NCBI GenBank assembly: GCA_963969345.1 | Contig: OZ017767.1 | Span: 5,732,739-5,796,738, forward strand | Reading direction: 5' to 3' | From: Turbatrix aceti | Lineage: Eukaryota; Nematoda; Chromadorea; Rhabditida; Panagrolaimidae | Length of the DNA: 64,000 bases | Part shown: one piece after another, positions 22,928 through 33,775 of the stretch | Layout of the letters: each line of letters starts with the position of its first letter | Numbering within the stretch: the first letter of the stretch is position 1 | Program-made: the position numbers and the translations under genes | The notes under the pieces: model-generated | Told to the model about the DNA's origin: nothing | The model's input: only the letters and a program-made list of their open reading frames with translations | Databases searched by the model: none

Positions 22928-24987
22928 TCAAAAATCCTCATCCATGCAGATCGAAGACCTGTCAAAGGCGAGATCAGCTTCGTACAACTCAGATTCGATT
23001 TTAGAACGCTGCAGCTCGTCGTTTCGGACTTTCTTCGTCAAACCAGTCTTCTTCTTGAGTTTGAGCGTCTTGGGCGGTTCGGCTGCTCCGTTCGCGTCCG
23101 TCGTCGTCTTCTTCTTTGCCTTCGGGGGTCGCGCGGGCAGTACAGCAAACACTCGGCCCGCCGCAGACGAGCTGAGCTTTGACACCGTGCTGTTCGACAC
23201 CGAGTAAACAGATCCGCTCTGGCACTCGACATTGCTTCCGCCGTTGAGACGAAGAGCGCCCACGTTCGGAGGCTGGTGGGGCAATTCGGGGAATTCGGCA
23301 TTGAGGCGGACAGAGGCAGTGGGAACGATGGGAGGCGGCCGGGCGACGTAGTTGAAGGGCGCGAGGTCGACGTTCACCGTTTCGCTGGCTTCGCGCGCGG
23401 CGTAGTCGACGACTATTTTGAACTGGTTAAAATCCTTCACGCGTTTGCCGTTGAGGTTTTTGATCTGAAGGGACAAAACAATTTCTACATATTTTTGCTG
23501 AAAAGATGGATAAAAAACTTACGCGACCCAATCCGTGTCCGTTGTCGACCGCGACGCAGTTGAGGCCATTGTAGTTGTTCACATCGTCCCAGACAAAGCC
23601 AATCTGAAAGAAACACAAATACAAACACAAATGAAAAAAAATCCAGCAAAAACTCACCATGACAAACGGCTGATGAAATCTCGCGTAGGGAGGAAAAACA
23701 ATTTTTCCGAGGAATCCGTGGATAGTACAAAGCTGCCCATCGATTACGGTGGGAGCGATAACGGTGTCCATCAACTAAAGTAAAATAATTTTAAATAATT
23801 TTAATTTTAAAAAATGCAAACTTTAAAAAAAATGCAAACTTTTTCCCGGCAACCAACAAAAAAATGACCTACCATGACATAGTCGACTTCGCAGTTGTTT
23901 TTCGGGTTTCGATGACGATACGTGGGCAGAGGATCAATGTTAATGGGATTCATGGATACGCACTTGCGAAGGTTTGTCTCGACGCAGGAGTACCACTGCC
24001 CGATGCGAGTCCTGTACAGGCTGTTATAACCGCCCTGGCACCGCTGAAAGTGACTCAAGACGTCTGTCTGATCGTTGATGTGAGTGAACCAACCAACCTC
24101 GACTTCCCTCAGGACACCATCGCACAGAGCGTAGTCCACGCGATGGGTACAGACGCAATATTTGTGAAGGTACTCTGGTTTCTCTTTTTCCTGTCCAGAA
24201 CGGATGCAATTGATTTTGTACTGCCATTGCTGAACCGGCGAAGCCAGCGTCAAGTAGGTTTCGATCTTTTTCGGGGCCTCGATGTAAAACCAGTGGACGT
24301 AGGAAGGAAAATTGTCGAGCACTTGTTTGCTCAGACTTTCGGCACTGAAAAAAACAACAAAACAACAACTGTGATCTCAGAAAAAAAACCTCGAAAAAAA
24401 CGTACGGCACGAGGCAAGGAGTTTTGGTGTTCAAGTCGGAGAGAAAGCCCACGGGTCCAAAGTTCTCATGCGTGCTCACCAGTCCCTTGAATCCTTCGAT
24501 TGGCTCAGCCGAGGTCACCGGAATCTGAAAAAAACAAAAACAAATGTATTGTAAAAAAACAGGAGAAAAAAATTTGAATTACCGCAAAAGAGTTGTTGTA
24601 GAAGATGATTTTTGGGCCGTTGGCAGGAGAATCCAGGTAGACGCCGACCTTGTCATCGTCTTCGAAAACCACATCAGCGCCAAGCTGAAAACAAAAGTTG
24701 AAACTGGGATCAAAACACAAAACAATTGGAGCAGGGTACAAATTCTGGTGTAAAAACAAAATTTTAGGCGTAAATGATAAAAAAAATACAAATAGAAAAT
24801 TTTTTAGTGTTTTTTCAAAAAAGAACTTTTTTGAACTCGACTTGCGTTCGCTCTTAAAAAAAATATAAAAAAAACTTACAGGCCACAGCAGCTCCGTCTC
24901 ATACGTTGAAAAGTTGTCGAAAAGCTTACGGATCACGCTGTTGTTCTCCGTGCGCTTCACGACGATGCCCTTTTTTGATTTGCGCAT
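22928..24987 (-). CDS. Unrecognised protein, 511 residues (second gene of a possible operon)
   Basis: Seven exons (24880-24987, 24583-24684, 24406-24524, 23873-24344, 23658-23774, 23523-23603, 22928-23464) sum to 1536 bases in one frame. No signal peptide or membrane segment. The N-terminal 110 residues are beta-rich (ADVVFEDDDKVGVYLDSP, PKIIFYNNSFAVIPV). The centre has about ten cysteines (CVCTHRVDYALCDG, YSCVETNLRKCVS). A conserved-looking block follows (GFVWDDVNNYNGLNCVAVD). The C-terminal 140 residues are disordered, with a Lys-rich patch (KLKKKTGLTKK), and end in an acidic patch. The start lies 226 bases after the stop of the gene upstream, with a TTGTCAG acceptor between, so polycistronic transcription is plausible. 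I cannot assign a function. Confidence 0.7.
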
Positions 24988-25212
24988 CGCAGTACTCTGA
25001 TAAGGTAGAAACTGACAATAAAATCCGAAAAAAAATAAAAATAAAAATAAAATTTCAAATAATCATTGGATTTCAACCAAATGAAAAAAAAACTAAAATT
25101 TAGGCCACAAAAAAATTTTTATAATCAACAAAAATAATCAAAAAAAATCAATGACTAAAAAAATAATAATCTTGTCACCAGATGAAAAGTGAACATTTGT
25201 CGACCGAAATTG

Positions 25213-27265
25213 TCAGTAGTTGGCAAAGGATTTCAGCTTGCCATCAGACGTCAGTTGCACTTCCACGACTCCAGAAGACGCAAACACCCGAAGCTTGTCT
25301 TCTAGCCTGTAGACCAGCTGAAACGAGATCGTTTTTTTTATTTATTTCCCCGCACAAAAACAACTTACCGAATCAGCAGAATCACCACTCTGTCGAGCGT
25401 TCTGATCGTCAGCCAAGCCGCGGACGTAGCAATCGCATCGATTGGTCGAGATGCTCCGAAGGACGTAGGCTTGACCGGCGACGCATCTCGGAAAATCTTC
25501 GGCGTTGGCCAGACGGTAGACAGATGCGTGCCAAATAAAAGCGGAATTTCCGAAGACTTCTGTCACGACGCCCTTCTTTTCGAAAATTTTGTTGAAAGGG
25601 TCGACGCGGCACTTGATGAGAAATTCGACCCACAAATCGCACGTGGGCTAAAAGAGAAGCCAAAACCCTTCAAAAAATGACAAATCAGATGCCAACTCAC
25701 CAATTGGACGATTCGCTCGACGCTGACTTTGTTGAAGTCGCAAAGGAGTTCGATCGGTAGAATTTCGCGGCCCGTGAGTGCTCCGCCCTTGTCTATGAAA
25801 AAGTAGACAAACTGAAAAAAACAAAGCTGCCCAAAATATTTAAAAAAAACAATAAATTCAAAAATCACCTTGACAGATCGCCTATCCGGAGCAAGCATGG
25901 AAATCATACGAGTAAAACTCTTGATCCAGCATATGCTGCTCTCAGAAATGGCTGCATAGGCCAGAAAAACATCGTATTCATGAATTTTTTTGTCCAGTAG
26001 ACTCTTTGGATTGCCAATCGGGTGAAATATTCCGTCCTTGAATGCAATGACACCCCCATCGCAGAAAAAAACAAAAACCAAGTCCTAAAAAAGTTGAAAA
26101 ACATCGAAAATTTGATGAAAAAAAACATACCAGATCTTCAGTCTGTTTTCCAGACACGGCGGATGTTCGGAGGCCGACAATTTGGTCTTTTCGTTCATCG
26201 GAAATCATCGATTCACCTTTTATCCCATTTTTAGACTGAACAAACCGCGGGGTTCTCCTGGTCGACAAATAATCGAAAACACTGCTGTTGCTGGATCCTG
26301 AAAAAAATATTCGTCGATTTTTATCAAAAAAGGCGTAAGAAAACCAACTTGTCGGATTTCGACCAGACTGACTGGAAGTCGCAGATTCCGAAGAAGTGAA
26401 TTCTGTCGTCGCCAGCTTCATGTCATCGCCAGCTGCAGCATCAGCCTCTCCGAAAGACGACTGATCTTGATCAGGATGTGACACGTCTACGATTCGTGTC
26501 AAAGGCGGTGAATCGGGCCTTCCCGGAGTCGCAGTCCCAATGCCAGTCCAAAAATCATTATCGTACTGCAAAACTTTGATTTCAAATCATATACTGTTGA
26601 TTTGGGCGTGTGTGATTTTTTTCAAGGAAAAAATCCCGTTTCTCCAGTGTTCCAAAAAACACTTTGTGTTCAATTTTGGCCATATTTGTGTTCAAATTTG
26701 AATTTTTCGTCACAATTTGGTACGTTTTTATTTTTTTAACAAAAACACGTCATTTTGGGAAATCGATATTTTTTTCGGGTTGAAAACCCGTTTTTTTCGG
26801 GAATTCGACCGAAGGCGAAAATTTCGGGTCGTATACCCAAATCCAAAAAAAAGTCAAAATTTTGTTCAAAATGACATATTTCTTGAATAATTTGAAAAAA
26901 ACTGTAAAATCAGCGTGCTCAAAGCCGATCTCCAATTTTTGAGTGCACAAAACCGATCTCTGTGCCGTGTCGAATGACACTTCTTGCCCCGACGCATACC
27001 AACCTTTACATCGTATTCACTTCCATTAAAGATTTCAAGTCTACACGTCGCAGGACTGGCAATCAGAATTTCTTCGTCACTTGGGCACAAATCATCCAAG
27101 CTTGACCTAAAAAAAGAAACACCGTATACCAAAGTTAATTGCCCTCATTTTGTCATTATAATTTGTGTCCAGTCACTATGAGGTGCTTTCATTCCCTCGT
27201 CACCTCACTCTGTTGTTTCCGTGCCCCGAGCTTCACTTCACCTCTTTCAGCATTATCCTCTGCAT
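25213..27265 (-). CDS. Unrecognised protein, about 408 residues, possibly Tudor-like
   Basis: Exons 27004-27106, 26349-26565, 26131-26297, 25869-26084, 25701-25811, 25369-25647 and 25213-25317 keep frame. A first exon 27237-27265 (MQRIMLKEVK) is tentative because its donor GTGAAG is weak. The first 150 residues are Ser/Thr-rich. The rest alternates short beta-like segments with helices: DLVFVFFCDGGVIAFKDGI, KFVYFFIDKGGALTGREI, GVVTEVFGNSAFIWHASVYRL. The pattern FFIDxGG with a following L..L could be a diverged extended Tudor fold, which I hold only loosely. It shares the same strand and a 226-base spacing with the 22928-24987 gene. Confidence 0.6.
26755..26850. repeat. Dispersed repeat, family D (short copy)
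   Basis: In the first large intron of the 25213-27265 gene. Contains AACCCGTTTTTTTCGGG and AATTTCGGGTCGTATACCCAAATCC, related to the ACCCAAATCCG-rich introns at 50130-50410 and 57060-57380. Confidence 0.45.
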
Positions 27266-28881
27266 AAAAAAAAGCCCGAAGAACAACACGCACCAACTTC
27301 TTTTGGAGCCCCTTTCGCCGTCGTCGGCACTGTCTGGTGGTGGTGGCGTTGGTGTGCGAGAACTAATTAAATGCTCGGTGGCACCTGACTAACTACTTCG
27401 ATTAACAGTCGCTTCGTTTCTCCGCTGCGCATGCGCTGGTAGCTGCCGTCTCGGCCAGCGGACTCGCTTTCACCCCTCCAATGGACGGGGAAGACGAGTG
27501 CCGTCAGAAGCGAAGGAAAAGGCGGGACCACCGACTGACTCTCACTTACACGTCTTTTTTTCAGCCGTCATGGCATTGTTCGTTGCAAAAAGTCCTACCA
27601 GAGTCATGCTTCTATTGTCAGCCAACTTAGTATGCGTCACTGTGCAAAAACGATTACTTCCTATTTATCGAGATCCTAACGCGGTTTTCGTAACTTTTAT
27701 CGCGTCAAAAAATCAATTACCTAACAATGGTAATATTTTTTGCTCTTTTTCATGCTCAACTTGAACTGGGCATGAAACCTCCAAAAGGCAAAGGAAACCC
27801 CATTCATTGGCCGTTTCCCTTGTACCTAGTGCCAATGAATTCAACCGTGTCGTCGTTTCCCCAGCTCTTCATACACTCGTGCTCATTCGCGCGTGTCACC
27901 TCTCCTCCCCTGCTTTTTCCTCCAATATGAGACTTTTGCCTATTTTTTCTTATCGCACTCATAAACAAGCCATTCTCCTCTGGTCAGTGTTCTTCCAGTA
28001 GTGCCAACCACTATCCCTTAGGCTGTCCTGTCCTTTCCGCCTGTTGTTGTCCTCTTAGCAAGTCAATTCGCTTGAACTGACTCGTATGCATGCCTCTCAC
28101 CACCACTACCACTCCGGCACGGCGCTAACTAACTGCCATTTCGATGTCCGCCACTTCTGAAGGTGACAGGTTGTCGCCGCCAAAAAAATGTCCCTTCCGT
28201 CCATCACTTTCACCACCGGAATGCTGCCACTATTGTCTTTTTCACGCACACACTTTTGTCTCTTACAAGCTTCGCTCGGTCCTTCTAACCCATCAAAAAC
28301 AGCCTCTCCGGCACCTACCGAAGACAAAGTCGTGAAAAAAACACATCACCGTCAAATCTGTCCCCTTCATACCCCGCCATGTTAATAAACGAGCAATGTT
28401 CTGAATTTGTAAGATAATTCATGTAAAACAATACAACGACATCGTGTCCCAGTTTGTTCGCGTAGGGAAAGCTTTGCTTTCACTTGATAGCAATTTTCAT
28501 TCCGGTCCTGAGATGGCGCCCAGACCACCACCGAATGACTGAAACATACCGTGTCATGTTTCAGTCATTCAATTAAACAATTGTCCAAACAAGCGATAAA
28601 TATCTACACCGCGTACGCGTACGCTGCCCGTATTTATTAATATTGGACCAATGGAAATCTCATTACGTACACTTCTAGGTTCACAATACATTACAGACAC
28701 GTTGTCCCTGTAGTCCTGTTCCCTTGACAACGTTTAAATCTCACTACAACTTCTTGGGCCTCGGGCATTATCACGTAAATATTTAAATGCCGATCGGGTT
28801 TCGACGTCCGCCAATCCCAATCACCGGCTAATCCATTCACTAACGGCATCTCGACCCGCCCTGCATGCCTACATCTTTCAT
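27266..28881. other. 1.6 kb intergenic region upstream of the Ly6-like gene
   Basis: Divergent region between the minus-strand orphan and the plus-strand Ly6 gene. Short frames on both strands carry no recognisable domain. It contains the 15-bp hairpin at 28533-28570. No tRNA-like sequence seen. Confidence 0.5.
28533..28570. repeat. Perfect 15-bp inverted repeat, 8-base loop
   Basis: GAATGACTGAAACAT and its exact reverse complement flank ACCGTGTC. It lies about 310 bases upstream of the Ly6-like start. Confidence 0.8.
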
Positions 28882-30620
28882 ATGAACCGCCGGACCACAG
28901 TACCAACGACAACGACGACGACGACCACCACCACCACCGGACATTACAAAACATCGTTTTTGCTAATTACACTTATTTGGTTCCAGTTCATGCCTTGCGG
29001 TAAGTAACATATTTAATACCACTCCAACACCCTGGGGAATGTTGTCGCCTTATTGATGTGCTTCTTTCCTCAAAAACGGGAGAGTACCCACAACAATTGG
29101 CCCCTAATTTGTTTATTCTTTTGTTGATAGTTCGTTCATTTGTCATGACAACTTGCTTTCAGCTCGAAGTCTCCGATGCTACGAAGGCAACAATTGCGAC
29201 AACCACTGTAGCGAATGCGAAGGTGTTGCGTGTCTCCGGATCGTCAAGTAAGTTTAATTTTTGCCCCCAAAAATAAATAAATATTGCATTGCGTCAATGA
29301 AAACCCATCGCTTTTTTGTGAAAGTCAATATCAGTTATCAATTAGCGCTGATTGAACCTTATGCCAAAAAAACAGATACTAACGCAATTAGCACTTGTTA
29401 CAAATGAATTAAGATTCTTGGTAAAAAGCAGAGTGCGTAACGAGTTTCTAATTTTCTTTAAAAAAATGAAAGTCGACGGAGACCCCTTCAAATTGCCTGC
29501 CTTTTGCCACAAGGGTCATTTTGTTTTTTTCCGCTGTGCCAAACGTAAGAATCCGCGGCTTTTAGTCGCCATTAGCCTACAAATTGCTGGCGACAGTTTT
29601 CGCACTCTTAGTCGTCGTCGTCATAAGTAAATCTGTGTCTGGCTGGTAAAACCCGAACGAACTAGAGCACAAAAGTTACAAAGAGTTGAAAGTCATCATC
29701 GGCAACCCCCAAGAGTGACATCAAAAATGCTTCTATACTCTGTGAAAAGCCATACCTCGTAATCATCAAAAATAAGTCGAAGCCAATTTCCAACCAATTT
29801 CAAAACATCACACACAGGTGGTGGCAGTCATAGACCCCTGAATAAATTATGCTAATGACCAAAGTTGCCTTGAACTAAATATCTAGCTTTTCTTGGTTTT
29901 GCTTCGTTTAAAACACGTTAAAGGATTAATCCTGGGGCCAATTGAATTGCATATTCAAAAATTGACAGTGAGTCTATGCCAAGGTGCAAATTTCAAGGTA
30001 TTCATTTCCCCCAAATAAATCCTATCCCCAAAACCAATTCTTTTCAGCGCCAAGAAAATTCTGAGCATAAATTCTGAGCGCAATGTTAATAGCCAAAATT
30101 TGTTATTTTTTGACTGGTGCAGTGCAAAATTGTTTTTGAAACTTCCGAAGTCAATTTGTCACATTCAGCATTAAAACAAGTGCTTCCACACTTCAAAAAA
30201 GCTTGTTATGCTTCAATGCGCGTAGGACATTGTCTGGAAACAGCGCAACATGAAATATGAACTAACATATGGCCTCAAGCAACTTTTCGTTCAGCAAAAT
30301 ACCCAGTTGCCAAAAAAAGTTTTATATGAATCAAATTGATTTTTAGGCATTTATCACGCAAGGCAGAGTATCAATATCCGATGCGGGTCATGTCGGCAGG
30401 TGAACCTCTGATAGCGCTGACCTGTGTGCACAGCGACACGAGAATGTACGAACTAGAGCCTGAGGGATGCCACGAGAATCCCATAGAAAGATCCGAAACC
30501 TGCGTCTGCTACGACAACGACTATTGCAACTCGGGAAGAAGAAATTCAGACGTCAACCTCATACTATCCACTCTTTCACTCGTCATCACCGTCGCTGCTC
30601 CAGGGATGTTATTGTTGTGA
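28882..30620 (+). CDS. Ly6/uPAR three-finger surface protein, probably GPI-anchored
   Basis: Exons 28882-28999, 29163-29247 and 30347-30620 give 158 residues in frame. The N-terminus has a run of ten threonines, then a hydrophobic segment (SFLLITLIWFQFM) that acts as signal peptide. The ectodomain starts RCYEGNNCDNHC and ends with the family signature CVCYDNDYCN, giving ten cysteines in a three-finger pattern. The last 20 residues are hydrophobic (LILSTLSLVITVAAPGMLLL) with no cytoplasmic tail, as in GPI-anchor signals. Such proteins modulate receptors at the cell surface. Intron 2 is unusually long for this window (1.1 kb). AATAAA follows at 30639. Confidence 0.85.
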
Positions 30621-30638
30621 CTATGACATATGTGACAT

Positions 30639-30644
30639 AATAAA
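30639..30644 (+). terminator. Poly(A) signal of the Ly6-like gene
   Basis: AATAAA 19 bases after the stop codon. Confidence 0.65.
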
Positions 30645-31886
30645 CAAATTACTCCAAGTCCCGTCATTTACTTATTTCCATTTTGCGAGTCGGAGAGGAG
30701 ACTCCAAACAAACAAAAAATTCGGAAAAAAATATTTATTCATTGAAAACTACTCACTGCTTATACTCAATTTAAATGAAGCCTACAGACAACTGATTAAT
30801 CGACATTTTACATCCTAACCACAAAGAAAAGAAAAATAAATTGCCTTTTGAGTCGTACGAATGAATATCATGCAATAATTTATGAGGTCGCGAAAAAAAG
30901 TTGAGTTGGCCTAGCCTAAAGATCAAATAAAGTTTTAGCGTCCCCCAAGGTGCGGGTGGGGTGCCTCATTCGTCTGATTAGTATGCTGCCATATCGCTGA
31001 ACGCATGCCTCCTCTCCGAACGTCAAAAATGCATCTATCCACTGGCCCATGGCAGCCATGCCACCGATATGAGCAGCCTGAATGAATGCCGATAAACACT
31101 ACATAAAAGTGCAACAGCCAGCATTATTTAACTTGTGCGCGAGATGAAAACGTAGCCAAGCATGGCAACTAGCCATGTGAATAAGTTGGAAGCCCCGGCC
31201 GGGTGAGTGACAAGTTCAGACAATAACTCAATGAATTGATTATTACACGGCGGCAGCAGTCTCTTTACGAAAATACCAAAAAAAAAGTTCCATGTATGAC
31301 TAACAAGCTGAGGAAGTTCAGGGAAAACGAACAAAATTGCAAAAAAAAAAGTATGTTTGAACAAAATCTTTACCCCCCATGAAGTCAAAAAAAAGGAAAA
31401 AACTCACATGCTCGAAGGTATCGTACACATATCGAATCGAAGATATCGAATAGGTCGAAAATGACACTCAGTCACGGAAAAGGAATCAGCAAGCAACAGG
31501 AACACAAAAAAAATTGAAAGCAGCCAGAGCAACAGTGAAATCGTGGTGATCTCGATCGCAACAATTGGGCCCATGAAACTTCAGAGGTTCTCGAAACGAA
31601 AAACTTCAGTCGCTGCAAGACGTCAATTTGTCATCGTTTTTTATTTTTTTATGGTCAAATTGAATCTGTTTTCGATGCAATATGTATTTTTTTATCCAGA
31701 TCAAAGACGTGGGCGACGAACAAAAACAGGTTTGGTGCCGTTTATTTCGTTATTTCTGCATGCAGAGTTATTACCGTATCGCGAGATACGGTAAAACTCT
31801 GTGGCAACGTAAACAAAGTTGTAAACTTTCAAAACAGGGTTAAACACGTTTTTTTCTTGCTTATTTACAAAAAAAGGCATTGTGCC
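30645..31886. other. Convergent intergenic region, Ly6-like (+) and STUM (-)
   Basis: 1.2 kb between two 3' ends. No coding region is supported. It carries the hairpin at 31763-31801. Confidence 0.5.
31763..31801. repeat. 17-bp inverted repeat with GCGA loop
   Basis: CAGAGTTATTACCGTATC, loop GCGA, then GATACGGTAAAACTCTG. The arms pair with one mismatch or bulge. It is about 86 bases downstream of the STUM stop, so it may be in that 3' UTR. Confidence 0.7.
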
Positions 31887-32614
31887 TTATTTTCGGTCTT
31901 TGGCGTTGACTTTGTGTGCCTTGACGAGTGTTTTTACGTCTTTTCTGTGGAGAATAGAATCCTTGGTGAGCGCTTCTATCGCAGCGGTGGCGACTGCTTC
32001 CTGGCGCCGCTGTTGCAGGGCTTCTCGGTATTGCACTGAAATTTTACGCGCTTTATAAAAACTTTTACAGGTAAAAGGATGCTTACTTGAGTGAATGATG
32101 ATTAGGCCACCCCACGCAATGCTCCAGAACCATCCAACGAAGAGAAACGTGATCGTGAAAAATTGGCTTATGCCGACGAGAAAGTTGACGACCAGGGTGA
32201 CGAGTTTGCGGCCTTCTTTGAAGTTGATGCGTGGCTGGCCCATGCAGAGCGCGCTGAAGCCGGATACGATGGTTCCGCTTCCCGGGATGAAGACGTTGAG
32301 GAAGAGGCAGACGAGTGCCATTGGCACGGGGAGGAAGGGGATGGCTTCGTGCATCATCGTGATGTCGTTGGTCGGGAGGTTGACTTTGTCGCCGTTGCGA
32401 GGCTCTCGGACGTTGTGCGCTTCTTCCTGGGCCGCGATCACGAGGCCGGTGATGTTGAAGGCCGGGCCCTGAATTGAACGGGCTTTATTTTGCAAAGAAT
32501 TGTCATTTTAGGAATTCTTTATGAGATTTTGCCAAAAAGTTAGTTTTACTATTTATGAAAAGTTTTTGCCGTAAAATTCACCTGTCTGGCAGATTTACGA
32601 TCGCCTGAATTCAT
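31887..32614 (-). CDS. stum: STUM / SPEC3 family membrane protein
   Basis: Exons 32582-32614, 32087-32468 and 31887-32035 give 187 residues in frame. The core is the STUM/SPEC3 domain with two membrane spans: PVPMALVCLFLNVFIPGSGTIVSGFSAL, then LVTLVVNFLVGISQFFTITFLFVGWFWSIAWGGLIIIHS (shown in parts). In flies Stum is needed for mechanical sensing in proprioceptive neurons. The C-terminus is basic and cytosolic. The first exon codes only MNSGDRKSARQ and lies inside one arm of a foldback repeat. There is no other in-frame ATG ahead of the domain until MMHEAIPF, so the true first exon is uncertain. Confidence 0.82.
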
Positions 32615-33085
32615 TTTTTTGCCGTTTTTGATGATTTTTTGCACATTTCGTAACTAAAAAAACTACGGCATTTCCAAAGCCAGCTTACGTATTGATCGAC
32701 GTAATTTTTGATGGAGCATGCGAAAAAAATATCAAAACATAGGGTTATCACCTTGAAAAATGCCGAAACAAATGTGGCTATTGCAACTATTTTTAAATGC
32801 AATTTTCGGCATTTTTTGAGATGGTAACCTTCTATTTTTATATATTTTTTTCAGTTTCCATCAAAAAATCACGTCGATAAATATGTAATCCGGATTTGGA
32901 AATGCCGTCATTTTTTTAGCTATTATGTATAAAAAGTGCCAAAAACCGTCAAAAATGGCAAAAAGTGATTTCAGGCAACCGTAAATCTGTCAGACGGATA
33001 AATTTTACGAAAAAAAACTTTTCATAGCAAAAACAGCTTTTTGGCGAAATTTCACGAAAAATTTCCAAAATTTCACCTGTTAGGC
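32507..33085. repeat. Large foldback element, family A (full copy)
   Basis: Left arm from about 32507 to 32820 and right arm from about 32850 to 33085 are diverged reverse complements. Matching landmarks in both arms, read inward: GAAATTTTGCCAAAAAG, CTATGAAAAGTTTTT, CGTAAAATTCACCTGTCTG, CAGATTTACGATCGCCTGAA, TTTTTGCC, GACGGCATTTCCAAA, ATCGACGT. No coding content is seen. Shorter relatives lie at 36765-36905 and 52060-52200. Confidence 0.75.
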
Positions 33086-33110
33086 CGTAAAAGCACAAAA
33101 AAGCTAATTA

Positions 33111-33434
33111 TCAGTTTATTTGAAAAACAAAACCCACATCAGACTTGGGCTGAAGGATTCCTTCACTCCTGCCGTACTCGGTGATCTTGGGAAGAGTCTT
33201 CTGAACCAGTTTCCATCCTCTCGGCTGTTCCGACATAAAGTTGGAGACTCCCTCGGTGACAGTGGCAATCTTCTGCCACCGCTTGATCTCTTCCGGTTTA
33301 TCCGTGTTGTTCTGCGTCCCGGCGCCGGTGCCGCCGTTGTTGTTGTCAAGGTCGACAAAGGTGGTGGTGGTGGGTGAAGGGTTCGAGCCGGAGCCGCCAC
33401 CGGCAGGGGTGGATGCACGCAGATTCTTCAGCAT
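33111..33434 (-). CDS. Small orphan protein, 107 residues
   Basis: Single open frame. The first half is low complexity (Gly/Ser, Thr run, Asn run). The second half looks folded and helical (EEIKRWQKIATVTEGVSNFM, RGWKLVQKTLPKITEYGRSEG). A TGCTAG acceptor-like site precedes the Met by about 13 bases, and AATAAA overlaps the stop codon (33115-33120 on the minus strand). The frame is open further upstream to 33734. I do not recognise it. It could instead be the last exon of a longer gene. Confidence 0.45.
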   Translation of the reverse strand: MLKNLRASTPAGGGSGSNPSPTTTTFVDLDNNNGGTGAGTQNNTDKPEEIKRWQKIATVTEGVSNFMSEQPRGWKLVQKTLPKITEYGRSEGILQPKSDVGFVFQIN

Positions 33435-33775
33435 GCTTCCTCCAATCCTAGCACCTGCACTCGGGATTGGGTCGTCCCGAGTCGTCTCCAGCGAAGAGAA
33501 GAGAAGAGACACGGCCGCTCTGTTGTCCCGTGCCAGGCTGCCAGGAGCGATTACGTCGGCCGGTCCCGCCAGGTAGCGTGCCGTGCCCAACGGCAGGCAG
33601 GAAGCCCGGTCGGCCCCGCCACGGCAATTACGCCGGGCGCAGCTTTTCTTTGTTCTCTTCTGTTTGCCCCGGCTGGCGTAAAAAGAAGTCCCATATAACA
33701 GTATTTTATTCTTTTCAAGTTGGGAACATGTCAACGTGGTGCACCTGGTCTACTGGATACGTACTTGGCAGCGAG
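33435..33775. other. Spacer between ACTMAP and the small orphan
   Basis: GC-richer than nearby introns and open in several frames, but with nothing I can identify. Confidence 0.35.
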
